DNA of 64,000 nt, taken from positions 124,001 through 188,000 of the forward strand of contig NZ_CP080437.1 of NCBI RefSeq assembly GCF_021216655.1, written 5' to 3'. The position numbers and the translations under genes were made by a program. Source of the stretch: Clavibacter michiganensis. Its GTDB lineage: Bacteria > Actinomycetota > Actinomycetes > Actinomycetales > Microbacteriaceae. Under the pieces are notes generated by a model. It made no database searches and was not told the origin of the DNA. It saw only the letters and a program-made list of their open reading frames with translations. Shown piece after piece: positions 17,504 through 25,829 of the stretch. Numbering within the stretch: the stretch's first letter is position 1; every line of letters starts with the position of its first letter.

Positions 17504-18175
17504 TCAGAGGAGGCGGGCCGCCACGGCGCCCTGACGGTTCCAGAGGTCCGTCCACTCCGTACCGAGCTCGCGGACGAGCCCGCGGAGGGTGGGCAGCGAC
17601 AGGCCGACGACCGTGCTCGGGTCGCCCTGGATCCGCTCGATGAAGGCGGCGCCCAGGCTGTCGATGGTGAACGACCCGGCGACGAGCAGCGGCTCGCCCG
17701 TGGCGACGTAGGCGTCGATCTCCGCGTCCGTGATGTCGGCGCGGAATCGCACGTCCGCGACGGCCGCGCGCCCGATGCCGCGCACGATGCGGCCGTCGGC
17801 CACCTCGATCAGCCAGTGCCCGGAGTGCAGCCGCCCCTCCCTGCCGCGCTGCGCCCGCCAGCGCTCGGTGGCGCGCTCCACGGTGTGCGGCTTGCCGTGC
17901 ACGACGTCGTCGATCTCGAAGGCCGAGTCACCGCCGAGCACGAGGCCCGTGAGCGGCGCACCCGCGACGAGCTGCCCGACGACCGCCTCGGCCTTGGCGC
18001 GCGCGAGCAGCTGCACCATGGCCTCGGCGCCGAGCGGACCCTGGCCCGCCTCGGCGGCCGCGACCGCGGCGGGCTCGTCGACGTCGGAGGGCAGCACGAC
18101 GGGCTCGATGCCGGCGGAGCGCAGGAGGGCCAGGCGGGCGGGGGAGGTGGAGGCGAGGTGGAGGCGCGTGGTCAC
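17504..18175 (-). CDS. maf: Maf-like nucleotide pyrophosphatase
   Basis: A 223-residue Maf/Ham1-superfamily enzyme that hydrolyses non-canonical or modified nucleoside triphosphates to monophosphates. The N-terminal motif LASTSPARLALL (usual LAS.SPRR.ELL) and the GGDSAFEIDDVVHGKP stretch carry the phosphate- and metal-binding residues. The GTG at 18175 begins immediately before the typical strand LHLASTS; longer starts run into a tandem repeat. In mycobacteria maf lies directly next to accE; here a repeat and four genes intervene. House-cleaning of nucleotide pools fits the salvage genes upstream, but the link is not proven. Confidence 0.9.
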   Translation of the reverse strand: MTTRLHLASTSPARLALLRSAGIEPVVLPSDVDEPAAVAAAEAGQGPLGAEAMVQLLARAKAEAVVGQLVAGAPLTGLVLGGDSAFEIDDVVHGKPHTVERATERWRAQRGREGRLHSGHWLIEVADGRIVRGIGRAAVADVRFRADITDAEIDAYVATGEPLLVAGSFTIDSLGAAFIERIQGDPSTVVGLSLPTLRGLVRELGTEWTDLWNRQGAVAARLL

Positions 18176-18226
18176 GCCGACATGGTGGCATGCCCGTGCG
18201 GCGTCCGCGCGTCCCGGGGACACCCC

Positions 18227-18394
18227 CGCGTGTGTCAGGGGCGCGGTCCGCTGTCGTGTGTGTGTCCGTGCCGCTCCCGCGTGTGTCAGGGGCGCGGTCC
18301 GCTGTCGTGTGTGTGTCCGTGCCGCTCCCGCGTGTGTCAGGGGCGCGGTCCGCTGTCGTGTGTGTCCGTGCCGCTCCCGCGTGTGTCAGGGTTG
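18227..18394. repeat. 51-bp tandem repeat (three copies plus partial) in the maf / methyltransferase intergenic region
   Basis: Units starting at 18227, 18278 and 18329 have periods of 51, 51 and 49 bases and are nearly identical; a partial fourth copy starts at 18378 and ends about 18394. Each contains cgcgtgtgtcagg, gcgcggtccgctgtc and an alternating GT run. The third unit is 2 bases shorter because it has one TG step fewer in the GT run. The array fills most of the 223-base gap between two divergent genes. Because 51 is divisible by 3 all frames stay open, but no start or family supports coding. Confidence 0.93.
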
Positions 18395-18398
18395 CGGG

Positions 18399-19646
18399 AT
18401 GGGTGAGCAGGTGGGCCGCGAGGTCGAGGTGGACGTGACGAACATGGCGCACGGAGGGGTCTCCGTGGCCAGGCACGACGGCCGGGTGATCTTCGTCTCG
18501 GACGCGATCCCCGGCGAGCGGGTGCGGGCGCGCATCACCGAGGACTCCAAGAAGTCGTTCTGGCGCGCCGACACGGTCGAGGTGCTCGACGCGTCGCCGC
18601 ACCGCCGCCCGCACGTCTGGGCCGAGGCCTCCGTCGACCGCGCCCCCGAGGACCGCGTCGGCGGCGCCGAGCTCGGCCACATCCGCCTCGCCCACCAGCG
18701 CGAGCTCAAGCGGCAGGTCGTGGTCGACTCGCTCTCCCGCATGGCGCACGTCGACATGGACGTCAAGGTGCAGGCGCTCCCCGGCGACGATGAGTCCGAC
18801 GGGCTCGGCTGGCGCACGCGCGTCAGCCTGCACGTGGCCGACGACGGCCTGGTCGGCCCGTACGCCTCGCGCTCGCACCGGGTGATCCCCGTGGAGACGC
18901 TGCCGCTCGCCACCGCCGGCGTCAACGGCGCGGCGCCCTTCGGGCAGCGCTTCCCCGGCGTCGAGGGGATCGACCTCGTCGCCCCCTCCGACGGCCACGT
19001 GCGCATGCTCCTCATCGACGGCAAGGCGCAGCGCCGCGACACCATCACCGAGCGCGTCCACGACCGCGAGTTCAAGCTCGAGGCGGGCGGCTTCTGGCAG
19101 GTGCACCGCCGCGCGGCCGAGACGCTCTACGACGCCGTGCAGTCCTCCGTCGACGAGGCCCTCTTCGACCCGCGCGCCGCGAACCTCGACCTCTACGGCG
19201 GTGTCGGCCTGCTGGCCGCCGCTGTGGGCGACCGCTTCGGCGACACCGTGCGGATCACGAGCGTGGAGAGCGACGAGGTCGCGACCGAGTTCGCCGGCGA
19301 CAACCTGGCGGAGTGGGTGGGCGCCGCGTCGCTCACGGCGCGCGTCGACCGCTACCTGCAGAACCTCGTCCGCGAGGCGAGCCCCGCCGAGCGCCGTCGC
19401 CTGCAGGCGGCGACCGTCGTGCTCGACCCGCCGCGCGCCGGCGCCAAGAAGCCCGTCGTCGACGCGCTCGCCGAGCTGCGCCCGGCTCAGGTCGTCTACG
19501 TGGCGTGCGATCCCGTCGCGTTGGCCCGCGACGTGGCGCTGTTCGCCGAGCGCGGCTACGAGCTCCGCTCGGTGCGTTCGTTCGACCTCTTCCCGCACAC
19601 CCACCACGTCGAGAGCGTGGCCGTGCTGGTGCCCGCCGCCTCCTGA
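18399..19646 (+). CDS. TRAM-domain class I SAM-dependent RNA methyltransferase (RlmD/TrmA-like)
   Basis: A 415-residue RNA uracil-5-methyltransferase family protein. Residues 5-60 form a TRAM RNA-binding domain (VTNMAHGGVSVARHDGRVIF). The C-terminal half is the Rossmann methyltransferase: NLDLYGGVGLLAAAVGDRFG (SAM site), VVLDPPRAGAKKPVV, and the catalytic cysteine in YVACDPVALARD. The position of the 4Fe-4S cysteines of RlmD reads VGGAELGHI, so the cluster is absent, as in some actinobacterial homologues. The ATG at 18399 begins right after the tandem-repeat array. The exact rRNA or tRNA target cannot be told. Confidence 0.9.
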   Translation: MGEQVGREVEVDVTNMAHGGVSVARHDGRVIFVSDAIPGERVRARITEDSKKSFWRADTVEVLDASPHRRPHVWAEASVDRAPEDRVGGAELGHIRLAHQRELKRQVVVDSLSRMAHVDMDVKVQALPGDDESDGLGWRTRVSLHVADDGLVGPYASRSHRVIPVETLPLATAGVNGAAPFGQRFPGVEGIDLVAPSDGHVRMLLIDGKAQRRDTITERVHDREFKLEAGGFWQVHRRAAETLYDAVQSSVDEALFDPRAANLDLYGGVGLLAAAVGDRFGDTVRITSVESDEVATEFAGDNLAEWVGAASLTARVDRYLQNLVREASPAERRRLQAATVVLDPPRAGAKKPVVDALAELRPAQVVYVACDPVALARDVALFAERGYELRSVRSFDLFPHTHHVESVAVLVPAAS

Positions 19647-19687
19647 CATCGGGCATCCGCCGCCGAGGGGGCGCGGCAGCCGGGCGA

Positions 19688-19693
19688 TACAGT
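19688..19693 (+). promoter_or_regulatory. -10 element for the two-component operon
   Basis: TACAGT about 52 bases before the ATG at 19746, leaving a leader of about 45 bases that contains a good ribosome-binding site (gaggggga). Confidence 0.5.
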
Positions 19694-19745
19694 GGGCGAG
19701 GCGATCGTCGGAGCTCGACGGCACCACGCGACGAGGGGGATCCGG

Positions 19746-20450
19746 ATGACCGAGACCACGCAGGGATCCGATCAGGTGACCGAAGGCCGTCCGCCCGTCC
19801 GCGTCGCCGTCGTCGACGACCACGAGTCGGTGCGGCTCGGCCTCAAGGCCGCGTGCCTCGACGCCGGGTTCGAGTTCATCCTCGCGGCCGCGAACGCCCG
19901 CGAGCTCGTCGAGGGCCTGGTCGGCCGGGAGTGCGACGTGGTCGTCCTCGACCTCTCGCTGGGGGACGGATCCTCCGTCACCGACAACGTCAAGGCCGCG
20001 CAGGGCACGGGTGCCGCGGTGCTCGTCCACAGCATCGCCGACCGCGTCGCGAGCGTCCGCGAGGCGCTGGCCGCCGGTGCCGCCGGGGTGATCCCCAAGT
20101 CGTCGGCCACGCAGACCGTCATGGCGGCCGTCGCCACCGTCGCACGCGGCGACGTGCTCAACAACCTGGAGTGGGCGACCGCCATCGACGCGGACCGCGA
20201 CTTCGCGAAGGCCCAGCTCGGCCGGCGCGAGCGCGACGTGCTCCACCTCTACGCCTCCGGCCTGCCGCTCAAGCTCGTCGCGCAGCAGCTGGGCATCGCG
20301 AACAGCACGGCGCGCGAGTACCTCGACCGGATCCGCGTGAAGTACGTCGAGGTCGGCCGCCCCGCCCCCACGAAGGTCGACCTGCTCCGCCGCGCCGTGG
20401 AAGACGGCATCCTCCCGGGACTGGACCAGGACGGCGGCGATGGCCGCTAG
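19746..20450 (+). CDS. Response regulator, NarL/LuxR type
   Basis: A 234-residue regulator. The receiver domain spans residues 17-140, with the acidic pocket VVDDHES, phosphoacceptor Asp69 (VVVLDLSLGD) and conserved lysine in GVIPKSSA. A LuxR-type helix-turn-helix follows at about 165-230 (LGRRERDVLHLYASGLPLKL then VAQQLGIANSTAREYL). The ATG at 19746 has a clear gaggggga ribosome-binding site; an upstream in-frame ATG at 19692 overlaps the -10 box. The next gene, a histidine kinase, overlaps its end by 11 bases, and a degenerate kinase follows. Target genes are not evident in the window. Confidence 0.92.
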   Translation: MTETTQGSDQVTEGRPPVRVAVVDDHESVRLGLKAACLDAGFEFILAAANARELVEGLVGRECDVVVLDLSLGDGSSVTDNVKAAQGTGAAVLVHSIADRVASVREALAAGAAGVIPKSSATQTVMAAVATVARGDVLNNLEWATAIDADRDFAKAQLGRRERDVLHLYASGLPLKLVAQQLGIANSTAREYLDRIRVKYVEVGRPAPTKVDLLRRAVEDGILPGLDQDGGDGR

Positions 20451-21786
20451 GCCTCCGGCCAGCGCGCCGCGCTCCGCGGCCCCCGTGACGCGCGCCCTCG
20501 CCGGCGCCCCGCCGCGGACCCCCGACAACCCCATCAGCCTCGCCCGCATCGAGACGATCCTCGCCCGCGGCGCCAGCGCGTTCGGTCTGCTCTTCGCCCT
20601 GCAGTCGCTGCAGGTCGTCAACGGGCAGCTGGACGCCATGCGCCCGGCCTGGAGCATCGCCTTCCTCGTGGTGTTCTTCGGCGGCCTCGTCTGGACGTGC
20701 GTCGCCGGCGTGATCCGCCGCGGGGTCGTGCCCGCGCACGCGACCGTCGCCCTGGTCTTCGTCCTCGCGCTCGCGACGTGGCCGTTCGCGATCGTCCCCG
20801 AGACCCTCTCGACCATCCCGCAGCCGTTCCTGTACCAGGAGCTCACGGTCGCGACCACGTGCGCCGCGATGGCCTTCCGCCTCTGGATCGCGGTGATCTA
20901 CACGGTCGCCGTGCCGCTCGGGCTCGGCTTCCTCGAGGTGGCGGTGCGCCACGGCGTGATCACGCCGCTCGACTCGTTCCTGCAGGTCCTCTACTCGATC
21001 ATCCTCGGCGGCTCGGTCCTGATGATCGTCACGGTGCTCCGACAGGCGGCCCTCGGGGTCGACTGGGCCCAGGGCACCGCGCTGACGCGCTACTCGCACG
21101 CGGTGCGCCAGCATGCCACGGAGGTGGAGCGCGTGCAGGTCGACGCGATCGTGCACGACAGCGTGCTCACCACGCTGCTCTCGGCGGCCCGCACCGCGGA
21201 TCCGGCGGCCAGGAAGCTCGCCGCCACGATGGCCGCCAACGCGATGGGGCACCTGGCCGCGGCGGAGCAGGGCACGGACGACGACGCCTCGGTGCCCCTG
21301 CGCGCCGTCGCGAAGCGCATCGTCGACGCCGCCTCCGCGCTCTCCGCGCCGTTCGTCCTCGAGACGCGCGACCTCGGCGCGCGCACGGTCCCGGTGGCCA
21401 CCGCCGAGGCGATCTACTCCGCGGCGGTGCAGGCGATGATGAACAGCCTCCAGCACGCCGGCACCTCGGCCGAGACCATCACCCGGACGCTCGTCATCTC
21501 CGGCCACGGTGACGAGGGCGTGGCGATCGACGTCGTCGACGACGGCGTCGGGTTCGACCAGCGCCGCATCCCCACTGAGCGCCTGGGGCTCCGCGTGTCC
21601 ATCAAGGAGCGCGTGGCGCAGGCCGGCGGGCTCGTCACCATCGACTCGGCGCCGGGGGAGGGCACGGCCGTGCGGATCCGCTGGCCCGCCCCGTCCGACG
21701 CCGCCGCGCCCGAGGCACCCATCCTCCCCGGGGACCTCGACGCGGCTCCGACCGAGCGCCCGGATCGCGAGAGGGGCGACCGGTGA
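20440..21786 (+). CDS. Membrane sensor histidine kinase
   Basis: A 448-residue kinase. About six membrane helices lie between residues 45 and 205. A cytoplasmic linker follows with the probable phosphorylated His239 (AIVHDSVLTTLL), then an ATPase domain with N box AAVQAMMNSLQHAG, G1 box VVDDGVGFD and GEGTAVRIRWP. The HDSV motif with a NarL-type partner fits the HPK7-like group. There is no extracytoplasmic sensor domain, so the stimulus is probably within the membrane. Its start overlaps the regulator by 11 bases and its stop overlaps the next gene (GTGA). Confidence 0.9.
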   Translation: MAARPPASAPRSAAPVTRALAGAPPRTPDNPISLARIETILARGASAFGLLFALQSLQVVNGQLDAMRPAWSIAFLVVFFGGLVWTCVAGVIRRGVVPAHATVALVFVLALATWPFAIVPETLSTIPQPFLYQELTVATTCAAMAFRLWIAVIYTVAVPLGLGFLEVAVRHGVITPLDSFLQVLYSIILGGSVLMIVTVLRQAALGVDWAQGTALTRYSHAVRQHATEVERVQVDAIVHDSVLTTLLSAARTADPAARKLAATMAANAMGHLAAAEQGTDDDASVPLRAVAKRIVDAASALSAPFVLETRDLGARTVPVATAEAIYSAAVQAMMNSLQHAGTSAETITRTLVISGHGDEGVAIDVVDDGVGFDQRRIPTERLGLRVSIKERVAQAGGLVTIDSAPGEGTAVRIRWPAPSDAAAPEAPILPGDLDAAPTERPDRERGDR

Positions 21787-22805
21787 TCGTCGTCCCGCGC
21801 TCGATCGTGCTGGGCCTCGCCGCCCTCTTCTCGGCGTACCACGTGGTGCTCGCGCTCGTCGCGATCGCCGCCCCCGCGGATCCGGCCGTCACGCTCGTCG
21901 CCGTGGCGCTCTACCTCGTCGCCACGCTCATGAGCCTGTGGCCCACGAGCCCCACGGTCATGCCCGTCTGGCTCGCGTCGTTCAACCTCGCCGTCGCGAC
22001 GGTCGTGCCGGTCCTGGTGACCAGCCAGCTCTCGCCCGGGCCGCTCGCGCCCTTCACGACCTGGCACGTCGCCGCCGTCGGCACCCTGATGACCATCACG
22101 TCCGCCCGCCGCCGGCAGGGCTTCGCCTGGGCGGGCATCGTCATCCTGGCGGTGCAGACCGTGCTCTGGGGCGGGCCGGCCGGGCTCGTCGCATACGGCG
22201 TCACGGGCAGCGCGCTGTGGGTGGCCGTCTCGCACGTCCTCGCGCACGCCCTCGCCAAGGCCGCGCGCGACGCCCGGCAGTTCCACCGCGCCGAGCGCGA
22301 GGCGGCGGACTGGCAGGCCGCGCAGGAGGCGCACCTCTACGAGCGGCAGTTCCGGCTCCGCCAGACGAGCCGGATGGCCGTCCCCATGCTCCGCCGCATC
22401 GTGGAGACGGGCGGCGACCTGTCCCCGGAGGAGCGGCAGGAGTGCCTCTACCTGGAGGGCGCGATCCGCGATGAGATCCGCGGGCGCACTCTCCTCAACG
22501 ACGCCGTCCGCGAGCAGGTCATGCTCGCCCGGCGCCGCGGCACCGTCGTCACGCTCCTCGACGAGGGCGGCATCGACGACCTCGACGACGCCACGCGCGA
22601 CGTGGTGCTCGACCGGCTCGCCGAGGCCGTGCGGGACACGCGGGCGGACAAGATCATCGCCCGGACGGTGCCCGAGGGATCCGACACGGCGATCACCGTC
22701 GTCGGCCTCAGCGTGGCGGGCGACGGCAGCGCGAGCCTCCTGGGCAGCGACGACCTGGACGACGAGGTCGACCTGTGGCTGGAGATCCCGCGCCCGCGCA
22801 TCTGA
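21783..22805 (+). CDS. Histidine-kinase-like membrane protein with degenerate catalytic domain
   Basis: A 340-residue protein with about five membrane helices (residues 5-165), a charged helical linker (RQFHRAEREAADWQAAQEAH) and a C-terminal part laid out like a kinase ATPase domain: LDEGGIDDLDDATRDVVLDR is followed by RLAEAVRDTRADKIIARTVP, in the place where active kinases have the N box (EA..N...H). Here the N-box asparagine, the G1 DxGxG and the G2 glycines are missing. The segment CLYLEGAIRDEIRGRTL resembles the linker of actinobacterial NarL-type kinases. I read it as a pseudokinase coupled (GTGA overlap) to an active kinase and regulator; this is inference from motif absence. A strong terminator follows. 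Confidence 0.75.
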   Translation: MIVVPRSIVLGLAALFSAYHVVLALVAIAAPADPAVTLVAVALYLVATLMSLWPTSPTVMPVWLASFNLAVATVVPVLVTSQLSPGPLAPFTTWHVAAVGTLMTITSARRRQGFAWAGIVILAVQTVLWGGPAGLVAYGVTGSALWVAVSHVLAHALAKAARDARQFHRAEREAADWQAAQEAHLYERQFRLRQTSRMAVPMLRRIVETGGDLSPEERQECLYLEGAIRDEIRGRTLLNDAVREQVMLARRRGTVVTLLDEGGIDDLDDATRDVVLDRLAEAVRDTRADKIIARTVPEGSDTAITVVGLSVAGDGSASLLGSDDLDDEVDLWLEIPRPRI

Positions 22806-23092
22806 ACCGATCCGAGGCCGGTCGGCGTGACCGGTCGGTGATGCTGAGAGGCGCGGGGGCCGGTGCCTGCACCGTCCGCCCCCGCGCCTCTCCGGTCACC
22901 CCGATGACCCGAGCATCGGGATGATCCGCCCCCCGGCGTCGTCTGCTCACCACAGATGGACGACGCCGTGTTGACTGACCCGCGATGCGGGCCCCCCAGC
23001 ACGACGAGTCTCACGCAGCGGGAGGGACCGGCCAAGTCGTCATTTGGGAGGACACGGCGTGCGGCGCACGCACCCCGCGGGCGGGCGACCGG
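22806..23092. other. 287-base intergenic region with three stem-loops, no gene
   Basis: Besides the terminator, two more hairpins follow: 22900-22906 with 22914-22920 (7 bp), and 22935-22943 with 22959-22967 (9 bp perfect, 15-base loop). A TTGACT box at 22971 has no convincing -10 partner. No open frame with a start, ribosome site and coding bias was found on either strand. It separates the two-component operon from the converging carboxylase operon; a small RNA cannot be excluded. Confidence 0.6.
22846..22892 (+). terminator. Terminator of the two-component operon
   Basis: A perfect 15-bp stem (22846-22860 with 22878-22892) encloses a second 6-bp stem (cggtgc 22861-22866 with gcaccg 22869-22874), so nearly the whole element folds. 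It starts 41 bases after the last stop codon. Confidence 0.85.
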
Positions 23093-23326
23093 TCAGCCCG
23101 AGAAGCCGCGCCAGCGACCGGGACCCGGCACCAGCGTGCCGCGGACGCTGCGCTGCGATCGCTGCCACGCGTCCGGCGCGCGGCGCACGGGCTGCTCGGC
23201 GGCGGGCTGCGCCGCCAGCGCCGCGATGACCGCCGTGGCGGCGGCGAGCTCCTCCTCGGTGGGGGAACCGCCGAGGACGCGGAAGCCGCCGAGCGCGGCG
23301 TCCGCCGACCCGTGCGCGTCGCTCAC
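23093..23326 (-). CDS. accE: Acyl-CoA carboxylase epsilon subunit
   Basis: A 77-residue protein that fits the AccE/PccE epsilon family: [20 protein letters not shown] at residues 15-34 is the conserved core, and the tail ends [19 protein letters not shown]. Such subunits stabilise the alpha-beta carboxylase complex. The GTG at 23326 overlaps the accD stop by 4 bases, so it is made together with the beta subunit. No catalytic residues are expected. Confidence 0.9.
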   Translation of the reverse strand: MSDAHGSADAALGGFRVLGGSPTEEELAAATAVIAALAAQPAAEQPVRRAPDAWQRSQRSVRGTLVPGPGRWRGFSG

Positions 23327-24936
23327 AGCGGGATGTTCCCGTGCTTCTTGGGCGGCAGGCTCGCGCGCTTGGTGCGCAGCGCCCGCAGGGCCTTGACGAC
23401 CGACGCACGCGTGGCCGCCGGCTGGATGACGTTGTCGAGCTCGCCGCGCTCCGCCGCGAGGAACGGGCTCGCGACGTTGTACGTGTACTCGTTCGCCAGC
23501 CGGGTGCGGACTGCCGCGACGTCCTCGCCGGCCTGCTCGGCGCCCTTGATCTCGCCGCGGTAGAGGATGTTGACGGCGCCCTGGCCGCCCATCACCGCGA
23601 TCTCGGCCGTCGGCCACGCGAGGTTGATGTCGGCGCCCAGCTGCTTGGATCCCATGACGATGTACGCGCCGCCGTACGCCTTGCGCGTGATGACGGTGAC
23701 GAGCGGCACGGTCGCCTCGGCGTACGCGTACAGCAGCTTCGCCCCGCGGCGGATGACGCCCGTCCACTCCTGCTCGGTGCCGGGGAGGTACCCGGGCACG
23801 TCGACGAGCGTGAGGATCGGGATGGAGAACGCGTCGCAGAACCGCACGAAGCGGCTGGCCTTCTCGCCCGCCTCGATGTTGAGCGTGCCCGCCATCGCGT
23901 TCGGCTGGTTGGCGACGATGCCCACGGAGCGGCCCTCGACTCGCGCGAACCCGACGATGATGTTCGGCGCGAACAGCGGCTGCGTCTCCAGGAACTCGCC
24001 GTCGTCGACGATGCGCTCGATGATCGTCTTCATGTCGTAGGGCTGGTTCGGGCTGTCCGGGATGATCGTGTCGAGCTCGTGGTCGCGCGCCGTCATCTCG
24101 AGGTCGACCGTGCGGGGGAACTCCGGCAGCTCGGCGAGGTTGTTGTCCGGCAGGAACCCGAGGAGCGTGCGCGCGTAGTCGAGCGCGTCGTCCTCGTCGC
24201 TCGCGAGGTAGTGCGCGACGCCCGAGACCTTGTTGTGGGTGAGGGCGCCGCCGAGCTCCTCGAAGCCGACCTCCTCGCCCGTGACGGTCTTGATGACGTC
24301 CGGGCCGGTGACGAACATGTGGCTGGTCTTGTCGACCATGATCACGAAGTCGGTGAGCGCGGGGGAGTACACGGCGCCGCCCGCGGCCGGGCCCATGATC
24401 AGCGAGATCTGCGGGATCACGCCCGACGCGCGCGTGTTGAGGCGGAAGATCTCGCCGTACTTGCCGAGCGCGACCACGCCCTCCTGGATGCGGGCGCCGC
24501 CGGAGTCGAGGATGCCGATGATGGGCACGCCCGTCTTGATGGCGAGCTCCATGACCTTGATGATCTTCTCGCCCGCGACCTCGCCGAGGGATCCGCCGAA
24601 GATCGTGAAGTCCTGCGAGTAGACGGCGACCTGGCGGCCGTTGATCGTGCCCGTGCCCGTGACGACCGAGTCGCCGTATGGCCGCTTCGCGTCCATGCCG
24701 AACGCGTGGGTGCGGTGGCGGACGAACTCGTCGAGCTCGACGAACGACCCGTGGTCGAGCAGCTGGTCGATGCGCTCGCGGGCGGTCATCTTGCCGCGCG
24801 CGTGCTGCTTCTCGATGGCGGCCTCGCCGCTCGCGGTGACGGCCTCGTGGTAGCGCCTCTTCAGGTCGGCGAGCTTGCCTGCGGTCGTGTACATGTCCGG
24901 GGCGCCGGCGTCCTCGTCTGGCTCGTGTGCAGTCAC
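23323..24936 (-). CDS. accD5: Acyl-CoA carboxylase beta subunit (carboxyltransferase)
   Basis: A 537-residue carboxyltransferase that moves CO2 from biotin to acetyl- or propionyl-CoA. Two crotonase-like halves are evident: the N half with [25 protein letters not shown] and [16 protein letters not shown], and the C half with [20 protein letters not shown] and [13 protein letters not shown] start at GTG 24936 because a TACAGT -10 box ends 7 bases upstream; GTG 24945 lies inside that box region. It forms an operon with accE and diverges from biotin ligase. Confidence 0.93.
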   Translation of the reverse strand: MTAHEPDEDAGAPDMYTTAGKLADLKRRYHEAVTASGEAAIEKQHARGKMTARERIDQLLDHGSFVELDEFVRHRTHAFGMDAKRPYGDSVVTGTGTINGRQVAVYSQDFTIFGGSLGEVAGEKIIKVMELAIKTGVPIIGILDSGGARIQEGVVALGKYGEIFRLNTRASGVIPQISLIMGPAAGGAVYSPALTDFVIMVDKTSHMFVTGPDVIKTVTGEEVGFEELGGALTHNKVSGVAHYLASDEDDALDYARTLLGFLPDNNLAELPEFPRTVDLEMTARDHELDTIIPDSPNQPYDMKTIIERIVDDGEFLETQPLFAPNIIVGFARVEGRSVGIVANQPNAMAGTLNIEAGEKASRFVRFCDAFSIPILTLVDVPGYLPGTEQEWTGVIRRGAKLLYAYAEATVPLVTVITRKAYGGAYIVMGSKQLGADINLAWPTAEIAVMGGQGAVNILYRGEIKGAEQAGEDVAAVRTRLANEYTYNVASPFLAAERGELDNVIQPAATRASVVKALRALRTKRASLPPKKHGNIPL

Positions 24937-24943
24937 CCGCCTC

Positions 24944-24949
24944 ACTGTA
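24944..24949 (-). promoter_or_regulatory. -10 element of accD-accE, leaderless type
   Basis: Minus-strand TACAGT, then 7 bases (gaggcgg) before the GTG at 24936. The biotin ligase promoter points away from it about 80 bases further on. Confidence 0.55.
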
Positions 24950-25031
24950 CCGGCGGGTGCGCGCCCCGCTCTTGTGGACCACGCACAGAAGACGGCGGGT
25001 CCGGGGTGCGATCACCTCCTGATCCGCTCGG

Positions 25032-25037
25032 TACGGT
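25032..25037 (+). promoter_or_regulatory. -10 element of birA, leaderless type
   Basis: TACGGT, then 6 bases (gacggc) before the ATG at 25044. Confidence 0.55.
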
Positions 25038-25043
25038 GACGGC

Positions 25044-25826
25044 ATGGACCTCCCGCTCAGCCGCCTCGCCGCCCCGCGCCTCCTCGCCCTGGACTCGGTC
25101 GGCTCGACCAACGACGAGCTCTCCCGGCGGGCGTCCGCGGATCCGGCCGCGTGGCCGGACGGATCCGTCGTGCTCACGCTCGACCAGACGGCGGGGCGCG
25201 GCCGCCGCGGCCGCGTCTGGGTGGCGCCGCCCGGGCGCACCCTCGCGGTGAGCGTGCTCTGCGTCCCCGGGCGAGCGGACCTCGACCCCGGCTGGCTGCC
25301 GCTCGTGGCCGGGCTCGCGCTCGTCGCGACCCTGCGCGACGTCGTGCCGTCGCCCGCCGAGGTGACGCTCAAGTGGCCGAACGACGTGCACGTGGACGGG
25401 CGCAAGGTGTCCGGGATCCTCGGCGAGCTGGTCGCCCCCGGCCGCATGCTGGTGGGCACCGGCCTCAACCTGACGCTCGAGGAGGCGGAGCTGCCGACGC
25501 CCACCTCCACGTCGCTCCGGCTGGCGGGCGTGCCCGACCCGGACGTGGACGCGATCCTGGCCGCCTACCTCCGGGCGTTCCGCACCCGGTACCTGGCCTG
25601 GGCGGCCGCCGACGGCGATGCGCGCGCAGCGGGCCTCGTCGACGAGTTGACCCGCACCTGCGCCACCATCGGCCGCGACGTCCGCGTCGAGCTGCCGGGC
25701 GGCGGCGAGCTCCTCGGGCGCGCGACCGGGGTCGACGACGACGGGCGGCTCACCGTCGAGTCCGCCGGGGATCGGGCCGTCACGTCTGTCGCCGCCGGCG
25801 ACGTGACGCATCTGCGGTATCAATGA
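25044..25826 (+). CDS. birA: Biotin-[acetyl-CoA-carboxylase] ligase
   Basis: A 260-residue group I biotin ligase that attaches biotin to the carrier lysine of the carboxylase alpha subunit. Motifs: DSVGSTNDEL, the biotinyl-AMP loop GRGRRGRVWVAPPG, and LKWPNDVHVDGRKVSGILGE. There is no N-terminal DNA-binding domain, so unlike E. coli BirA it cannot be a repressor. It diverges from accD-accE and sits with its substrate genes. The next gene starts 3 bases after the stop. Confidence 0.94.
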   Translation: MDLPLSRLAAPRLLALDSVGSTNDELSRRASADPAAWPDGSVVLTLDQTAGRGRRGRVWVAPPGRTLAVSVLCVPGRADLDPGWLPLVAGLALVATLRDVVPSPAEVTLKWPNDVHVDGRKVSGILGELVAPGRMLVGTGLNLTLEEAELPTPTSTSLRLAGVPDPDVDAILAAYLRAFRTRYLAWAAADGDARAAGLVDELTRTCATIGRDVRVELPGGGELLGRATGVDDDGRLTVESAGDRAVTSVAAGDVTHLRYQ

Positions 25827-25829
25827 GGC

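Noticed and set aside
18227..18394. CRISPR array
   Set aside because: Repeats are directly head to tail with no unique spacers, and there are no cas genes.
18190..18438. Small repetitive proteins read from the 51-bp array (VRAAPACVRGAVRCRVC-type units)
   Set aside because: All frames stay open because 51 is a multiple of 3. There is no ribosome site and no known family; the methyltransferase start lies just beyond.
17928..20858. Antisense open frame of 976 codons across maf, the repeat array, the methyltransferase and the response regulator
   Set aside because: Composition-driven shadow. It runs through three real genes and an intergenic repeat without any recognisable domain.
22971..22976. 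TTGACT as a -35 element for a hidden small RNA
   Set aside because: No -10 partner at 16-19 bases could be found, so no promoter can be supported.
22956..23396. Plus-strand open frame over the intergenic region and accE
   Set aside because: Runs opposite accE, which is a recognised subunit coupled to accD; no domain or coding bias.
25044..25826. BirA as biotin repressor
   Set aside because: No N-terminal helix-turn-helix; the protein begins directly with the catalytic domain.
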